Of a DNA stretch of 64,000 nucleotides, positions 1 through 8,133 are shown one piece after another (the stretch's first letter is position 1; every line of letters starts with the position of its first letter). The stretch comes from Cyclobacteriaceae bacterium (GTDB lineage: Bacteria > Bacteroidota > Bacteroidia > Cytophagales > Cyclobacteriaceae). Where the stretch lies: assembly GCA_958296015.1 (NCBI GenBank), contig CATQIH010000002.1, positions 116,586-180,585 on the forward strand. Direction: 5' to 3'. The translations under genes and the position numbers were made by a program. Under the pieces are notes generated by a model. The model saw nothing but the letters and a program-made list of their open reading frames with translations. It searched no databases and was not told the DNA's origin.

Positions 1-1068
1 GAAAGGGCTATTAAACTTGCTGATAGTGGGAAGATTGGAGAAGCAAATCAGGAACTTGTAGATTATTACTGCTCAGAAGAGATTGAGTGGCTGTTGATGC
101 ATTTCCAAGGAATTCCTGAGTTTTCGAAGCGATTTGATTTTATCAAATTGGCATATCAGGATACAATTGATAAAAGATTCTATTCATGCATTCCAACTCT
201 TTTAATGATTATTGATGGCTTTGTAAACGACATAGATAAAAACAAAGGTTTTTTCACAGAATCAACCGATCTAACTGCATGGGATTCAATCGCTGCTCAT
301 AGTTCTGGTCTGAGTGTGATAAGAGATGTTTTTAATTCTACAAGAAAAAAGACAACTACAGAACCAATCGATATGCCATATCGCAATGGCATACTACATG
401 GCCGTGACTTAGGATTTGCAAATGAAGTCGTAGCTGCAAAATGCTGGGCAACACTAATTGCCATTAAAGATTGGGCGAAAGCAGTCAAGGAAGGAAAAAA
501 GGATATTCCTGAATCTGAAAAGAAATTAAGTTTTAAAGAACACCTTACTGAATTCAAAAAATCATTGGATAATTACGTTGAAGAAAAAAGGAAAAGTACA
601 GAAGTTTCAAGAAAGGTAGAACAATGGAGTCCTCGTCAAATAAAAATTGGCGTAGACATTCCAAAAACAGGTGGTGTTTTAGAGTATGTAGATTTTTATC
701 CTGAAAAGGAAGCGATTCAGTTTGCAATTTATTGGCAAAAGAAAAATTATGGAAAAATTGTTGGACAGATTAATCGTTTTTCATCGAGAAAAATAAGCTT
801 AGGTAAAGAAGCTAAGCGAATAAGAGAACTACTTGATGATAAGAAGTTAATAGATTATAAAATAAGTAGGGTTGATGATAAATCTCCTGTCGCTTCAGAA
901 ATTACTCTTGATGTTATTTATGAGTATAAGAATGAAACATTATCAAAATCAATTACATTAAGTTTTATTTGTCAAAGTGATGACGGTGAGATTCTAATGA
1001 TAGGAGATAAAAATTGTACCTGGAGATTTATTGATAGTTTTTTCTATGATTTGGATATCATTACATAA
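1..1068 (+). CDS. Hypothetical protein with HEPN-like Rx4H motif, 5' truncated by window edge
   Basis: The frame is open from the first base, so the gene starts outside the window; 355 codons are visible before TAA. I do not recognise the family as a whole. Codons at 382-399 read R-N-G-I-L-H, an Rx4H motif typical of HEPN ribonuclease-like domains, in a helical stretch followed by 'AAKCWATL'. The C-terminal half (from about nt 600) is a lysine-rich alpha/beta region with no signal peptide or membrane segment. The gene is AT-rich like the rest of the first 5 kb and is followed directly by an attC-like palindrome, so it may be the body of a mobile cassette. A defence or toxin role is only inferred from the motif and the neighbourhood. 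Confidence 0.6.
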   Translation, partial: ERAIKLADSGKIGEANQELVDYYCSEEIEWLLMHFQGIPEFSKRFDFIKLAYQDTIDKRFYSCIPTLLMIIDGFVNDIDKNKGFFTESTDLTAWDSIAAHSSGLSVIRDVFNSTRKKTTTEPIDMPYRNGILHGRDLGFANEVVAAKCWATLIAIKDWAKAVKEGKKDIPESEKKLSFKEHLTEFKKSLDNYVEEKRKSTEVSRKVEQWSPRQIKIGVDIPKTGGVLEYVDFYPEKEAIQFAIYWQKKNYGKIVGQINRFSSRKISLGKEAKRIRELLDDKKLIDYKISRVDDKSPVASEITLDVIYEYKNETLSKSITLSFICQSDDGEILMIGDKNCTWRFIDSFFYDLDIIT

Positions 1069-1080
1069 TAATAAAGACCA

Positions 1081-1184
1081 GTTACCAACACTGTATATAC
1101 AAAATAGCCCGCTTGAGCGCATATTCATGCGTTCTTCATCTTACAGGGCATTTTCAATGTCTTTATACACGCAACTGTTATGCT
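1081..1184 (+). repeat. attC-like imperfect palindrome, copy A1
   Basis: This intergenic element contains a small hairpin CGCAT-attc-ATGCG (1118-1131) and a second pairing CATT/AATG near 1150. It ends in ACTGTTATGC. A 69-bp core (1108-1176) recurs at 4090-4158 with about 5 mismatches. Terminal complementarity between about 1085-1105 and 1155-1182 is weak. Size, secondary structure and position between unrelated genes resemble integron attC sites, but the 3' core box is not canonical (GTTATGC rather than GTTRRRY). Confidence 0.45.
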
Positions 1185-1330
1185 AATAATTGATGAAGGT
1201 TTTATCTGCTGTAAATACTTTTTTTGCGTTTTTAATGAAGTGAAAGGATGGATAGCACTTCAGTCATTGGAAGGCTATAGATTTGACTTAGACTATCCAC
1301 ATAATCGGCTACCACAAACACCAATAATTG

Positions 1331-1412
1331 TTTGTAACAGTTTGTATGATGGCGTATATCTGCTTATTTTGTGAGATATATGCATATGGCATTTATACAA
1401 TCGTTGGCAAGA
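1331..1412 (+). repeat. attC-like imperfect palindrome, copy B1
   Basis: The left end GTAACAGTTTGTATGATGG (from 1334) is approximately the reverse complement of the right end GCATTTATACAATCGTTGG (1390-1407), giving a long imperfect stem. The core GCGTATATCTGCTTATTTTG (1352-1371) is shared exactly with copy B2 at 2489-2508. The region 1185-1330 between A1 and B1 has no convincing gene; a 64-codon frame there runs into this palindrome. Confidence 0.45.
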
Positions 1413-1473
1413 ATATAAGCAGGCATACAAAAATTCGCTATAACTTAAAAATATCGTAATTTTAAAGAAAAAA

Positions 1474-1716
1474 ATGATGGGTTTGACTTTAACAAATAGA
1501 GCAATTGACAAATACTTTGGATTTCTTTCACGCCTTGACAATGGTTCCAAGAAAAAGTTGATTATTAAGTTGACTGAATCTATTGAAGAAAAAGAAACAA
1601 AAACTGTTAGCCTGAAAGATTTATCTGGAGCTTGGGAGGACTCTCGCGACTCCGATGAAATTATTAAAGAAATCCGAAATTCGAGAGTTGACAAACAAGA
1701 TAACATTGAATTCTAA
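1474..1716 (+). CDS. VapB-like antitoxin of a type II toxin-antitoxin pair
   Basis: This 80-residue acidic/basic small protein lies directly upstream of a PIN-domain toxin and overlaps its start by one base (TAATG at 1714-1718). That coupled arrangement is typical of antitoxin-toxin operons. The C-terminal part contains W-E-D-S-R and E-I-I-K-E-I-R-N-S-R, a pattern common at the C-terminus of small antitoxins that wrap their toxin. The N-terminus (LTNRAIDKYFGFLSRL) is probably helical and could form the DNA-binding or dimer part. There are two adjacent ATG codons (1474 and 1477). The role is inferred from gene order and size; the exact antitoxin family is uncertain. Confidence 0.7.
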   Translation: MMGLTLTNRAIDKYFGFLSRLDNGSKKKLIIKLTESIEEKETKTVSLKDLSGAWEDSRDSDEIIKEIRNSRVDKQDNIEF

Positions 1717-2120
1717 TGAATTACCTTCTTGATACTAATATTTGTGTTCATTTTTTTCGTGGGAAATTCGGCGTAACTGAAAGATTTGAAGCAGCCAAAG
1801 CTGAAGATTGTGCAATTTCTGAAATTACATTAGCAGAACTCGTTTTTGGAGCTGAGAACAGTGCGAATCCTCAAAAAAACCATCGACTTATTGAACAATT
1901 GACTGAGATCGTAACAATCATTCCAATTTTCGACTCAATAATGATATATGGAAAGGAAAAAGCCAGATTGAGAAAATCGGGAACCATGATTAGCGATTTA
2001 GATCTGTTTATTGGATGCACTGCAGTTGGAAATGACTTGATTATGGTTACTGAAAACACAAATGAATTTGAGCGAATTTCCGGTATCAAACTTGAAAATT
2101 GGGTGAACCGAAACAAATAA
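1716..2120 (+). CDS. vapC: PIN-domain ribonuclease toxin (VapC family)
   Basis: This 134-residue protein has the PIN-domain acidic residues in order: D6 in LLDTN, E41 in LAELVFG, and D94 and D96 in ISDLDLFIG. A T/N motif follows in VTENTNEF near residues 111-117. PIN toxins of this type are Mg2+-dependent RNases that cut tRNA or rRNA and are neutralised by the upstream antitoxin. Length and motif spacing match VapC. The ATG overlaps the antitoxin stop, so translation is probably coupled. The pair sits between two attC-like palindromes, a setting where toxin-antitoxin modules are known to stabilise cassette arrays. Confidence 0.88.
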   Translation: MNYLLDTNICVHFFRGKFGVTERFEAAKAEDCAISEITLAELVFGAENSANPQKNHRLIEQLTEIVTIIPIFDSIMIYGKEKARLRKSGTMISDLDLFIGCTAVGNDLIMVTENTNEFERISGIKLENWVNRNK

Positions 2121-2152
2121 GCACGATGGCAAAGATCCCTAACGGGATAACT

Positions 2153-2388
2153 GGTCGGTTAGACGCGGTCGGCTAGACGCGGTCGGCTAGACGCGGTCGG
2201 CTAGACGCGGTCGGCTAGACGCGGTCGGCTAGACGCGGTCGGCTAGACGCGGTCGGCTAGACGCGGTCGGCTAGACGCGGTCGGCTAGACGCGGTCGGCT
2301 AGACGCGGTCGGCTAGACGCGGTCGGCTAGACGCGGTCGGCTAGACGCGGTCGGCTAGACGCGGTCGGCTAGACGCGGTCGGCTAAAC
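2153..2388 (+). repeat. 14-bp tandem repeat (GGTCGGCTAGACGC), about 16.9 copies
   Basis: A perfect tandem array of GGTCGGCTAGACGC runs from 2153 to 2388. It has 16 full units plus a 12-base partial one that ends in a variant (GGCTAAAC). The first unit also differs (GGTTAGAC instead of GGCTAGAC). The unit is GC-rich in an AT-rich neighbourhood and is not a multiple of three. It lies 32 bp after the toxin gene and before an attC-like element. There are no spacers, so it is a minisatellite and not a CRISPR. Confidence 0.97.
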
Positions 2389-2455
2389 AGAGAGAATAAA
2401 ACTGCTTGAATTAAGTTAGCGTTGCAATCATTTTGTCAGAGCATGGACAATAACT

Positions 2456-2549
2456 GAAAACCGCTTGTGCAATGGCGTGGGATGCCCCGCGTATATCTGC
2501 TTATTTTGTAGGCTATACACCATATATAGCGTTTACACAATCGTTAGGT
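2456..2549 (+). repeat. attC-like imperfect palindrome, copy B2
   Basis: This is the best attC candidate in the window. The left arm AACCGCTTGTGCAATGGCG (2459-2477) pairs imperfectly with the right arm GCGTTTACACAATCGTT (2529-2545). The right end GTTAGGT (2543-2549) fits the attC R' consensus GTTRRRY. The interior contains GCTATA/TATAGC and shares 20 or more bases with copy B1. The next gene starts 30 bp downstream, as expected for a cassette. Confidence 0.5.
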
Positions 2550-2579
2550 ATAACAAATCACATAAACTCAAAATAAAAA

Positions 2580-4076
2580 ATGAAAAGTATATCTCAAATT
2601 GAATCTATCGGTGGGATAGATGCCGACAACGATGATTTATTGATAAGTTGTTTTCAAAACCATAATGCTTTTAAAGATGTAGTGGATTTCAAAAGATGTA
2701 TCGTTATTGGCAGAAAAGGTACGGGTAAGACTGCAATATTTAAAAATATACTTATAGATAGGAATTTTGACAAATTTTCATTTGGTCATACATTTTCAGA
2801 TTACCCTTGGCATCATCATGATGTACAGGTAAAAATGGGAGTTCCTGATTTTGAAAGATATGTACATAGTTGGAAATATTTGATCCTAATAACTATTTCA
2901 AAAATATTGTTAAACGAAGATCAGTCCATTCCCTATGATGATCGATCATTAGATTATTCATCTAAGATTGAAAGATTCATAATTGACTCTTATGGTTCTA
3001 GAAATCCAGATATAACACAAATATTTACACCATCAAAAAGATTAAAAATTAAACCAAACCTTAATGTTGCTGGTGAACTGATAAGTGCAGATATTTCTTT
3101 AGAATAATTACCAATTAATGATCTCCCAAAAATAATTCAGGAAGTAAATTCTAATCTGTCAGAATATATACTTTATAGCCTAAATCCAAAAAATAAATAT
3201 TACATTTTATTCGACCAGTTAGATCTAGGATTTGATCCAAATAGTCCGAATTATAGTGATAGATTAATTGGTTTATTACTAGCAGCAAAAGAAATCAACA
3301 ACCTAGCAAAACAGCATGGTCGTAATTTAGGAGTAGTCATTTTTCTCCGCGACGACATTTACAATAATTTAAAATTTGAAGATAAAAATAAACTTACTGT
3401 TGGCTACTCAACACATATTGAGTGGGATATAAAGGGCAATCATACATTGAAAGAATTGGTTGAACTAAGATTAACTGAGTTGCTTTCAGAAAATGAAAAT
3501 GAAAAAATAAAATGGGAAGATGTATTTGATGAAACCCAACAAATGACCGGTAAACAGGAAAAATACAATTATATAACAGATAGAACTTTTTTGAGACCAA
3601 GAGATATTATTCAATTCTGTAACGAAACCTTAAATGTCCATAAAATAAATTCATCCGAAGAAGACAAAATTAATAACGATGATATTTATAAAGCTAAAGA
3701 TGAGTACGGAAACTACTTATTGAACGAATTAGACGATGAGATTCATAAACATATTTTAAACTACGAACTATTGCTAGAAATTTTAAAGTCTATTGGTTAT
3801 TATCAGTTTGACCTAGAGGATTTTAAATTTGCTTCAAAAACTAAAAACTATAGTGCACTGTCGGAGACAACTGAAGTTGATTCCTTAAAAGATTTATTCG
3901 AATTTTCAATTCTTGGATATTATCGTGCTGGTGGAAGCGGATTTGGAGGTTCAGAATATGTTTTTAAATACAAAGATTTAAATGCTAGATTCGATGAAAA
4001 TGCTAGGACCTTTAGAGTTCATCCTGGTTTGATTGAAGTTTTGCGTTTGAAAAGAACTACTAAACCAAAGCCGTAA
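2580..4076 (+). pseudogene. P-loop ATPase (Sll1717/FunZ-like), interrupted by one in-frame TAA
   Basis: One reading frame runs from ATG 2580 to TAA 4074-4076, broken only by TAA at 3105-3107 (codon 176). Before the stop there is a Walker A motif GRKGTGKT (residues 44-51). After it, the same frame encodes a Walker B-like YYILFDQLDLGF near codons 210-220, an arginine-rich VVIFLRDD sensor-like segment and a helical C-terminus. Architecture and wording of the motifs match the 'P-loop ATPase, Sll1717 family' of predicted NTPases, often found in accessory islands; the match is from memory. No frameshift is needed, so the break is a single substitution, a read-through site or a sequence error. If translated as is, the product is a 175-residue fragment that lacks Walker B. 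Confidence 0.75.
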
Positions 4077-4083
4077 GATTTAC

Positions 4084-4165
4084 TATACACCCGCTTGAGC
4101 GCATATCCATGCGTTCTTCATCTTGCAGGGCATTTTTAATGCCTTTATACATGCAACTTAGCAAA
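4084..4165 (+). repeat. attC-like imperfect palindrome, copy A2, plus gene-free stretch to 4376
   Basis: This is a near copy (about 93% over 69 bp, 4090-4158) of element A1. It has the same CGCAT/ATGCG hairpin and an improved second hairpin GGCATT-ttt-AATGCC. It follows the ATPase stop by a few bases. The rest of the gap up to 4376 has no gene. It contains a CCAGC...GCTGG hairpin (about 4180-4200) and a CGTTAGGAAATAAC box near 4238 resembling an attC 3' end, which could mark another degenerate site. Confidence 0.4.
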
Positions 4166-4376
4166 ATAATTGAACCCTATCCAGCCCATCATGTTTGCTG
4201 GCAGTAAATTATGCAAAAATAATGTAGCTTAGGATTCGTTAGGAAATAACTTGTACAAAAAATTATTTTAAATTATTGATATTCAAAACTTTGACATCAT
4301 AAAAAGTAATACTTATTATCTGGTCATTACACGTAAGTTAAATAAAACAGAATTTATATCTTAGATTAAAAAGGAC

Positions 4377-4610
4377 ATGGAATATATCACAGACAGAATT
4401 ACAATAGATTCTGATCTCTGTAATGGTAAGCCAACAATCAGAGGCAAAAGAATCACGGTACAAACTGTTTTAGAGTTTTTAAGTGCCGGAGATGGTAAAG
4501 AAGAAATTTTGGAAGCATATCCGTCTTTAGAGCCTGAAGATATTGATGCCTGTTTAAAATTTGCTTCTAAGTTAATGGGGAATCATTACGATATCCGCAC
4601 TATAGCATGA
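4377..4610 (+). CDS. DUF433 antitoxin
   Basis: This 77-residue protein has the DUF433 signature: an N-terminal strand ITIDSDLCNGKPTIRGKRI (residues 8-26) that matches the 'GKPxIRGxRI' core, then VQTVLEFL and the helix with EEILEAYPSLEPEDIDACL. DUF433 proteins are winged-helix-like antitoxins partnered with DUF5615 PIN-like toxins. The stop TGA overlaps the ATG of the next gene (ATGA, 4607-4610), so the two are translationally coupled. The start is ATG 4377. Confidence 0.88.
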   Translation: MEYITDRITIDSDLCNGKPTIRGKRITVQTVLEFLSAGDGKEEILEAYPSLEPEDIDACLKFASKLMGNHYDIRTIA

Positions 4611-4948
4611 TAGAATTTCTGGTCGATGTAAACCTCCCTTACAAATTTAAGCTCTGGCATAATGAGCGATTTCAGCATGTCAGAGAGATCAATGACGAAT
4701 GGAGTGATAGTCAGATTTGGCAATATGCCAAGAAAAGAAGTTTGACCATTGTTACTAAAGATGTTGATTTTTCTAATCGTATCATTACAGCGGAACCGCC
4801 ACCGAAAGTAATTCATTTGAGGATAGGCAATATGAAACTTGCAGAATTTCGGTATTTTATGCTCACCAATTGGGAAGAGATGGAACGAATGAGTGCTAAT
4901 CACAAACTGGTAGATGTTTACATAGACAGAATTATAGGAATAGACTAA
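4607..4948 (+). CDS. DUF5615 PIN-like toxin
   Basis: This 113-residue protein begins MIEFLVDVNLP with D7 at the PIN-like N-terminal strand and carries a second acidic pair, D52 and D54, in IVTKDVDFSNR. Both are hallmarks of the DUF5615 (Mut7-C/PIN-like) family, the usual toxin partner of DUF433. Expected activity is RNA cleavage, though for this subfamily it is mostly inferred from fold. The gene overlaps the antitoxin by 4 bp. It is the second toxin-antitoxin pair in 3.5 kb, which fits an accessory array. Confidence 0.85.
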   Translation: MIEFLVDVNLPYKFKLWHNERFQHVREINDEWSDSQIWQYAKKRSLTIVTKDVDFSNRIITAEPPPKVIHLRIGNMKLAEFRYFMLTNWEEMERMSANHKLVDVYIDRIIGID

Positions 4949-4972
4949 TATACAAAGCCTACGCCCAGTAAT

Positions 4973-5095
4973 ATGCAACGGCCATGCCTTTTAAAACGTA
5001 TTTGGAAGCTTGTTGCTTCAAATACTCGAAAATGAAACATGAGCAAAATACGCAAACAAACCCGCCCCGGCTGTACCTGGCCGTTGGCGGTTACG
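4973..5095 (+). repeat. Long attC-like palindrome after the DUF5615 gene; rest of 4949-5378 gene-free
   Basis: The outer arms AACGGCCA (4977-4984) and TGGCCGTT (5078-5085) are exact inverted repeats about 110 bp apart. Inside is ATTTGGAAGC-ttgtt-GCTTCAAAT (5000-5023), a stem with a single bulged G. A long imperfect hairpin with an unpaired base is the diagnostic shape of attC sites. The 3' box GTTGGCG is close to, but not exactly, GTTRRRY. The remaining DNA to 5378 holds a CCACCCGGTG/ACACCACCCGGTG direct repeat near 5270-5297 and CT-rich low-complexity sequence; I see no gene. Confidence 0.45.
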
Positions 5096-5378
5096 AATTC
5101 ATCATACTTTGAGAAAAGGAGTTGAGGTTACTTTCATCTAAAATATAGGGAATTACAAATCCAGTATTGTGAAACAATCTAATTTCTTTCACTCAGTGCA
5201 CATTTGCCATTTCATACAAACCAACGGTAAAGCCAAATGTAAAAGGGGCACCAAGTCAACGCGCGACAAAGCCACCCGGTGGGACACCACCCGGTGAGGT
5301 ACCACTCCTGACTTCCATCTCCGACTTTTTGTTCTACGGTGGTCGGTTTCCGGTTTTCTGTCTCTAGTACCCATTCTA

Positions 5379-5972
5379 TTACAACTGTAGCAACGCTATC
5401 TGGATCAGGCCAATGATGAAGCCGAGAACGCCGCCCAGGATTTCAATGAACCTGAATTCTTTGCTCATGATGGAGTAAAGGATTTCTTCCAGCTTGTCGG
5501 AAGAAAAGGCCACTACCTTGTCATATACAATCTTTTCCACATCCACTTCGGTCTCTATCTTCTGGACAAAGATACTGATCATCTCAGGCAGCATCTGCTG
5601 TATCTCCAGCATCAGCGTGGTTTTGATCTGTGCTTTGAGTTCGTCGTTGAGGAACATGGCAAACATGGGCATCGCTTCTACGAGTTTGGTATCCAAAAAA
5701 TGATCTATCTTCTGGGAAATCACCTCGTTGATCTCATCGTGCCTTTCAGGTGCCTGAATAGCTTGTTTGATGTCCTGTACCGAAAAAAGCTCATTGGCTA
5801 CGATAGCTCCCAGTCTTTCTGCCAGAATTTTTTGTCTTTTAGGGAAGATGCCCTGAATTTCTAAAAATAATACCTTAACTTTCTCACGCGGGTGAAAAAG
5901 CATCTTAATAGCGATGTAATTGGTAATCCAGCCCGTAAGAGCAGCAATAATGGGCAGTGTGAGTAAAATCAT
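5379..5972 (-). CDS. DUF445 family membrane protein
   Basis: This 197-residue protein has a hydrophobic N-terminus (LLTLPIIAALTGWITNYIAIKML) and a hydrophobic C-terminal hairpin (GGVLGFIIGLIQIALL), with an amphipathic helical middle. 'GWITNYIAIKMLFHPRE' is the hallmark opening of the DUF445 family (YheB/YjiN-like), whose function is unknown and which is probably anchored in the inner membrane at both ends. The length fits the short Bacteroidetes version. It is convergent with nothing on the left and divergent from the oxidoreductase on the right. This is the first gene of the conserved chromosome after the accessory region. Confidence 0.82.
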   Translation of the reverse strand: MILLTLPIIAALTGWITNYIAIKMLFHPREKVKVLFLEIQGIFPKRQKILAERLGAIVANELFSVQDIKQAIQAPERHDEINEVISQKIDHFLDTKLVEAMPMFAMFLNDELKAQIKTTLMLEIQQMLPEMISIFVQKIETEVDVEKIVYDKVVAFSSDKLEEILYSIMSKEFRFIEILGGVLGFIIGLIQIALLQL

Positions 5973-6143
5973 GTATTTCTGCGTGTTGTGTTGTTAAGTT
6001 AATCTGTAAAATTATGTAAACTCACGGTATTGGCAAATGGAAAATGGCCGCTGTAAAACGGAAGTCCGAAGTTGGAAGTTTTTTACTCCGTTCATCCGTC
6101 TTCCAGTCTTCCATCTATCTATATCCAACAACTAACTTATGCT

Positions 6144-7475
6144 ATGAAAAACAATTTCAATCGACGGGATTTTATCAGGTCTGTAGGACTTACAGGAGCA
6201 GGCATCACTTTTTTGGGCAGTGGCATATCTTTCGGGCAGAATGCACCCAACAAAAAGCTGATAGTAGCCATTATGGGCGTAAACGGACGAGGCATGGCCC
6301 ACGTGCATGAACTAGGCATATTGCCAGGCGTAGAGATCGCCTACATTTGCGATGTAGACAGCCGGGCAGCCGCCAAGGCCATAGAGCATGTAGTCTCTCT
6401 CAATACCCAAAAGAAAAAGCCCAAAGGCGTGACAGATTTCCGCAAGGCACTGGACGATAAGGACGTGGATGCGCTCGTGATTGCCGCACCCGACCACTGG
6501 CATATGCCTGCCTCGGTGATCGCTATGGATGCTGGTAAGCATGTGTATGTAGAAAAACCCTGTGGACATAATCCTGAAGAAGGAGAAATGCTGGTAGAAG
6601 CGCAAAAAAAATACGGCAAAGTGGTGCAAATGGGCAACCAGCAGCGTTCCGCTCCCGAATCTATCCAGGCCATTCAGGAAATCAAAGATGGGGTTGTGGG
6701 CAATCCGTATTTTGCCAAAACCTGGTACGCCAATACCCGGGATTCTATTGGCAACGGTAAAAAAACAGCCGTGCCCGAGTGGCTCGACTATGAGCTGTGG
6801 CAAGGACCTGCTCCCAGAGAACCCTACCAGGATAACCTGATCCACTACAACTGGCACTGGTTTAAAAACTGGGGTACCGGCGAAATATGCAACAATGGTA
6901 CCCATGAAATAGATGTCGCCCGATGGGCATTGGGCGTGGATTATCCCACCCAGGTAAGCTCACAGGGCGGACGCTACCAGTTTGACGACGACTGGCAGTT
7001 TTGCGATACCCAGGTAGTCAGCTACGAGTTTGATGGCGACAAAACCATCACCTGGGAAGGCCGAAGCTGCAATGGACGTGGCGTAGAAGGCAGGGGCAGA
7101 GGTACTGCCATCTATGGCTCGGAGGGTACCATGATTCTGGATCGGGACGGCTATGAAATCTACGATTATAAAAACAACAAAGTCAAAGAAGTGAAGGCAA
7201 GCGACAAAGCGGCTTCTATGGACACCCGTGGCGGTGATAAAATGACTTCCCTGCACCTGCAAAACTTCATGAAGGCAGTGACAGACGGCGAAAAGCTTCA
7301 TTCACCCATCAGCGAGGGGCACGTTAGCGTATTACTATGCCATTTGGGTAACATTTCCCAGACAACAGGCCGCACATTGCAGTGCGATCCTAAAGACGGA
7401 CATATCAAAGACGATAAGGAAGCCATGAAAATGTGGAGCCGTGAATATGCGCCTGACTGGGAACCTAAAATCTGA
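6144..7475 (+). CDS. Tat-exported Gfo/Idh/MocA family oxidoreductase
   Basis: The start is placed at ATG 6144 (443 residues) because MKNNFNRRDFIRSVGLTGA gives a classic twin-arginine signal (RRDFI plus a hydrophobic stretch to about residue 28). An in-frame start 24 codons upstream would bury it. The mature N-terminus is a Rossmann fold (MGVNGRGMAHVHELG) for NAD(P), followed by D-V-D and the family motif EKP in VYVEKPCGHN. The C-terminal alpha/beta domain includes WHWFKNWGTGEICNNGTHEID. Such exported members are common in Bacteroidetes and act on sugars or related polyols in the periplasm; the substrate cannot be read from sequence. Confidence 0.88.
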   Translation: MKNNFNRRDFIRSVGLTGAGITFLGSGISFGQNAPNKKLIVAIMGVNGRGMAHVHELGILPGVEIAYICDVDSRAAAKAIEHVVSLNTQKKKPKGVTDFRKALDDKDVDALVIAAPDHWHMPASVIAMDAGKHVYVEKPCGHNPEEGEMLVEAQKKYGKVVQMGNQQRSAPESIQAIQEIKDGVVGNPYFAKTWYANTRDSIGNGKKTAVPEWLDYELWQGPAPREPYQDNLIHYNWHWFKNWGTGEICNNGTHEIDVARWALGVDYPTQVSSQGGRYQFDDDWQFCDTQVVSYEFDGDKTITWEGRSCNGRGVEGRGRGTAIYGSEGTMILDRDGYEIYDYKNNKVKEVKASDKAASMDTRGGDKMTSLHLQNFMKAVTDGEKLHSPISEGHVSVLLCHLGNISQTTGRTLQCDPKDGHIKDDKEAMKMWSREYAPDWEPKI

Positions 7476-7482
7476 TAAGCAT

Positions 7483-7513
7483 AAAAAAGCCCCTGACAGT
7501 AGGGGCTTTTTTT
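7483..7513. terminator. Bidirectional rho-independent terminator
   Basis: The stem GCCCCT/AGGGGC, with A- and T-runs extending the pairing (7483-7494 with 7501-7513), and loop GACAGT lie between the convergent oxidoreductase and the small gene at 7543. Poly-T follows the stem on both strands. Confidence 0.9.
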
Positions 7514-7542
7514 ATCATAACGTTTGGGTGTTACATGGAAGA

Positions 7543-7863
7543 TCAGTTCCTGTTTTTGTAAGAAATATTCAGCAGGCTTCTGTCTTTGATAGCTCTGTCC
7601 TTATTGTCTTGCTCAATTTTTTTGTAATTCTCTATTTCAATGTCTTCCAACTTCTTGATCTGGCGGGCGCACTCATTGAGCAAACCAATTTCTACCAAGT
7701 CAAATTCTTCTTCGGAAATAAGTACAAAGGCTACTTCCTGAGTATGTTCTTCTTCAGGTTCTTCGCAAACACTGTGCTTGCTAAATTCATATCCATAGTC
7801 GGTTAGTAGTTTTTCAAACTTTTTCTCTACCTTTTTTTCTATGGTTACACTTAATGTCTGCAT
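7543..7863 (-). CDS. Small acidic hypothetical protein
   Basis: From ATG at 7863 this encodes 106 residues beginning MQTLSVTIEKKVEKKFEKLL; a TTG two codons upstream is a less likely start. The protein is rich in Glu and Lys, with a central EEPEEEHTQEVAFVLISEEEFDLVEIGLL segment and a probable helical C-terminus (ARQIKKLEDIEIENYKKIEQ). There is no signal, membrane segment or motif I recognise. It is transcribed towards the shared terminator at 7483-7513. Confidence 0.6.
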   Translation of the reverse strand: MQTLSVTIEKKVEKKFEKLLTDYGYEFSKHSVCEEPEEEHTQEVAFVLISEEEFDLVEIGLLNECARQIKKLEDIEIENYKKIEQDNKDRAIKDRSLLNISYKNRN

Positions 7864-8133
7864 ATGCAAGTCATTTAAATTTTGAGATCGGGTGCCAAGG
7901 TATACATTTGAAATTGCTACTTCAATTAATTACAATAAATATTAATACAAAGTAAGATTGGTCTATAAAGTAGCAGGAAATATAACACGTAGGTGAAAAA
8001 CTAGCACACCTCAAAAAAATATTATATGGATAATCTACTCACGGATATACAAGCCTTCTTGTTGTTAACGGCCCATAAGCATGTTAGTTATCGATACAAG
8101 CTAATATGCTTTTAATTACACAATTATTTTTGT

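Noticed and set aside
1180..1374. 64-codon frame between attC-like elements A1 and B1
   Set aside because: It runs into the conserved B1 palindrome, has no family resemblance and no ribosome-site support.
2153..2388. Tandem repeats as a CRISPR array
   Set aside because: Units are contiguous with no spacers, and no cas gene is near.
1..5100. Complete integron with integrase
   Set aside because: No IntI-type tyrosine recombinase is encoded here; the only tyrosine integrase belongs to the tRNA-Thr element.
5189..5374. 61-codon minus-strand frame rich in Arg and His
   Set aside because: It is made of low-complexity CT-rich and repeated sequence and looks non-coding.
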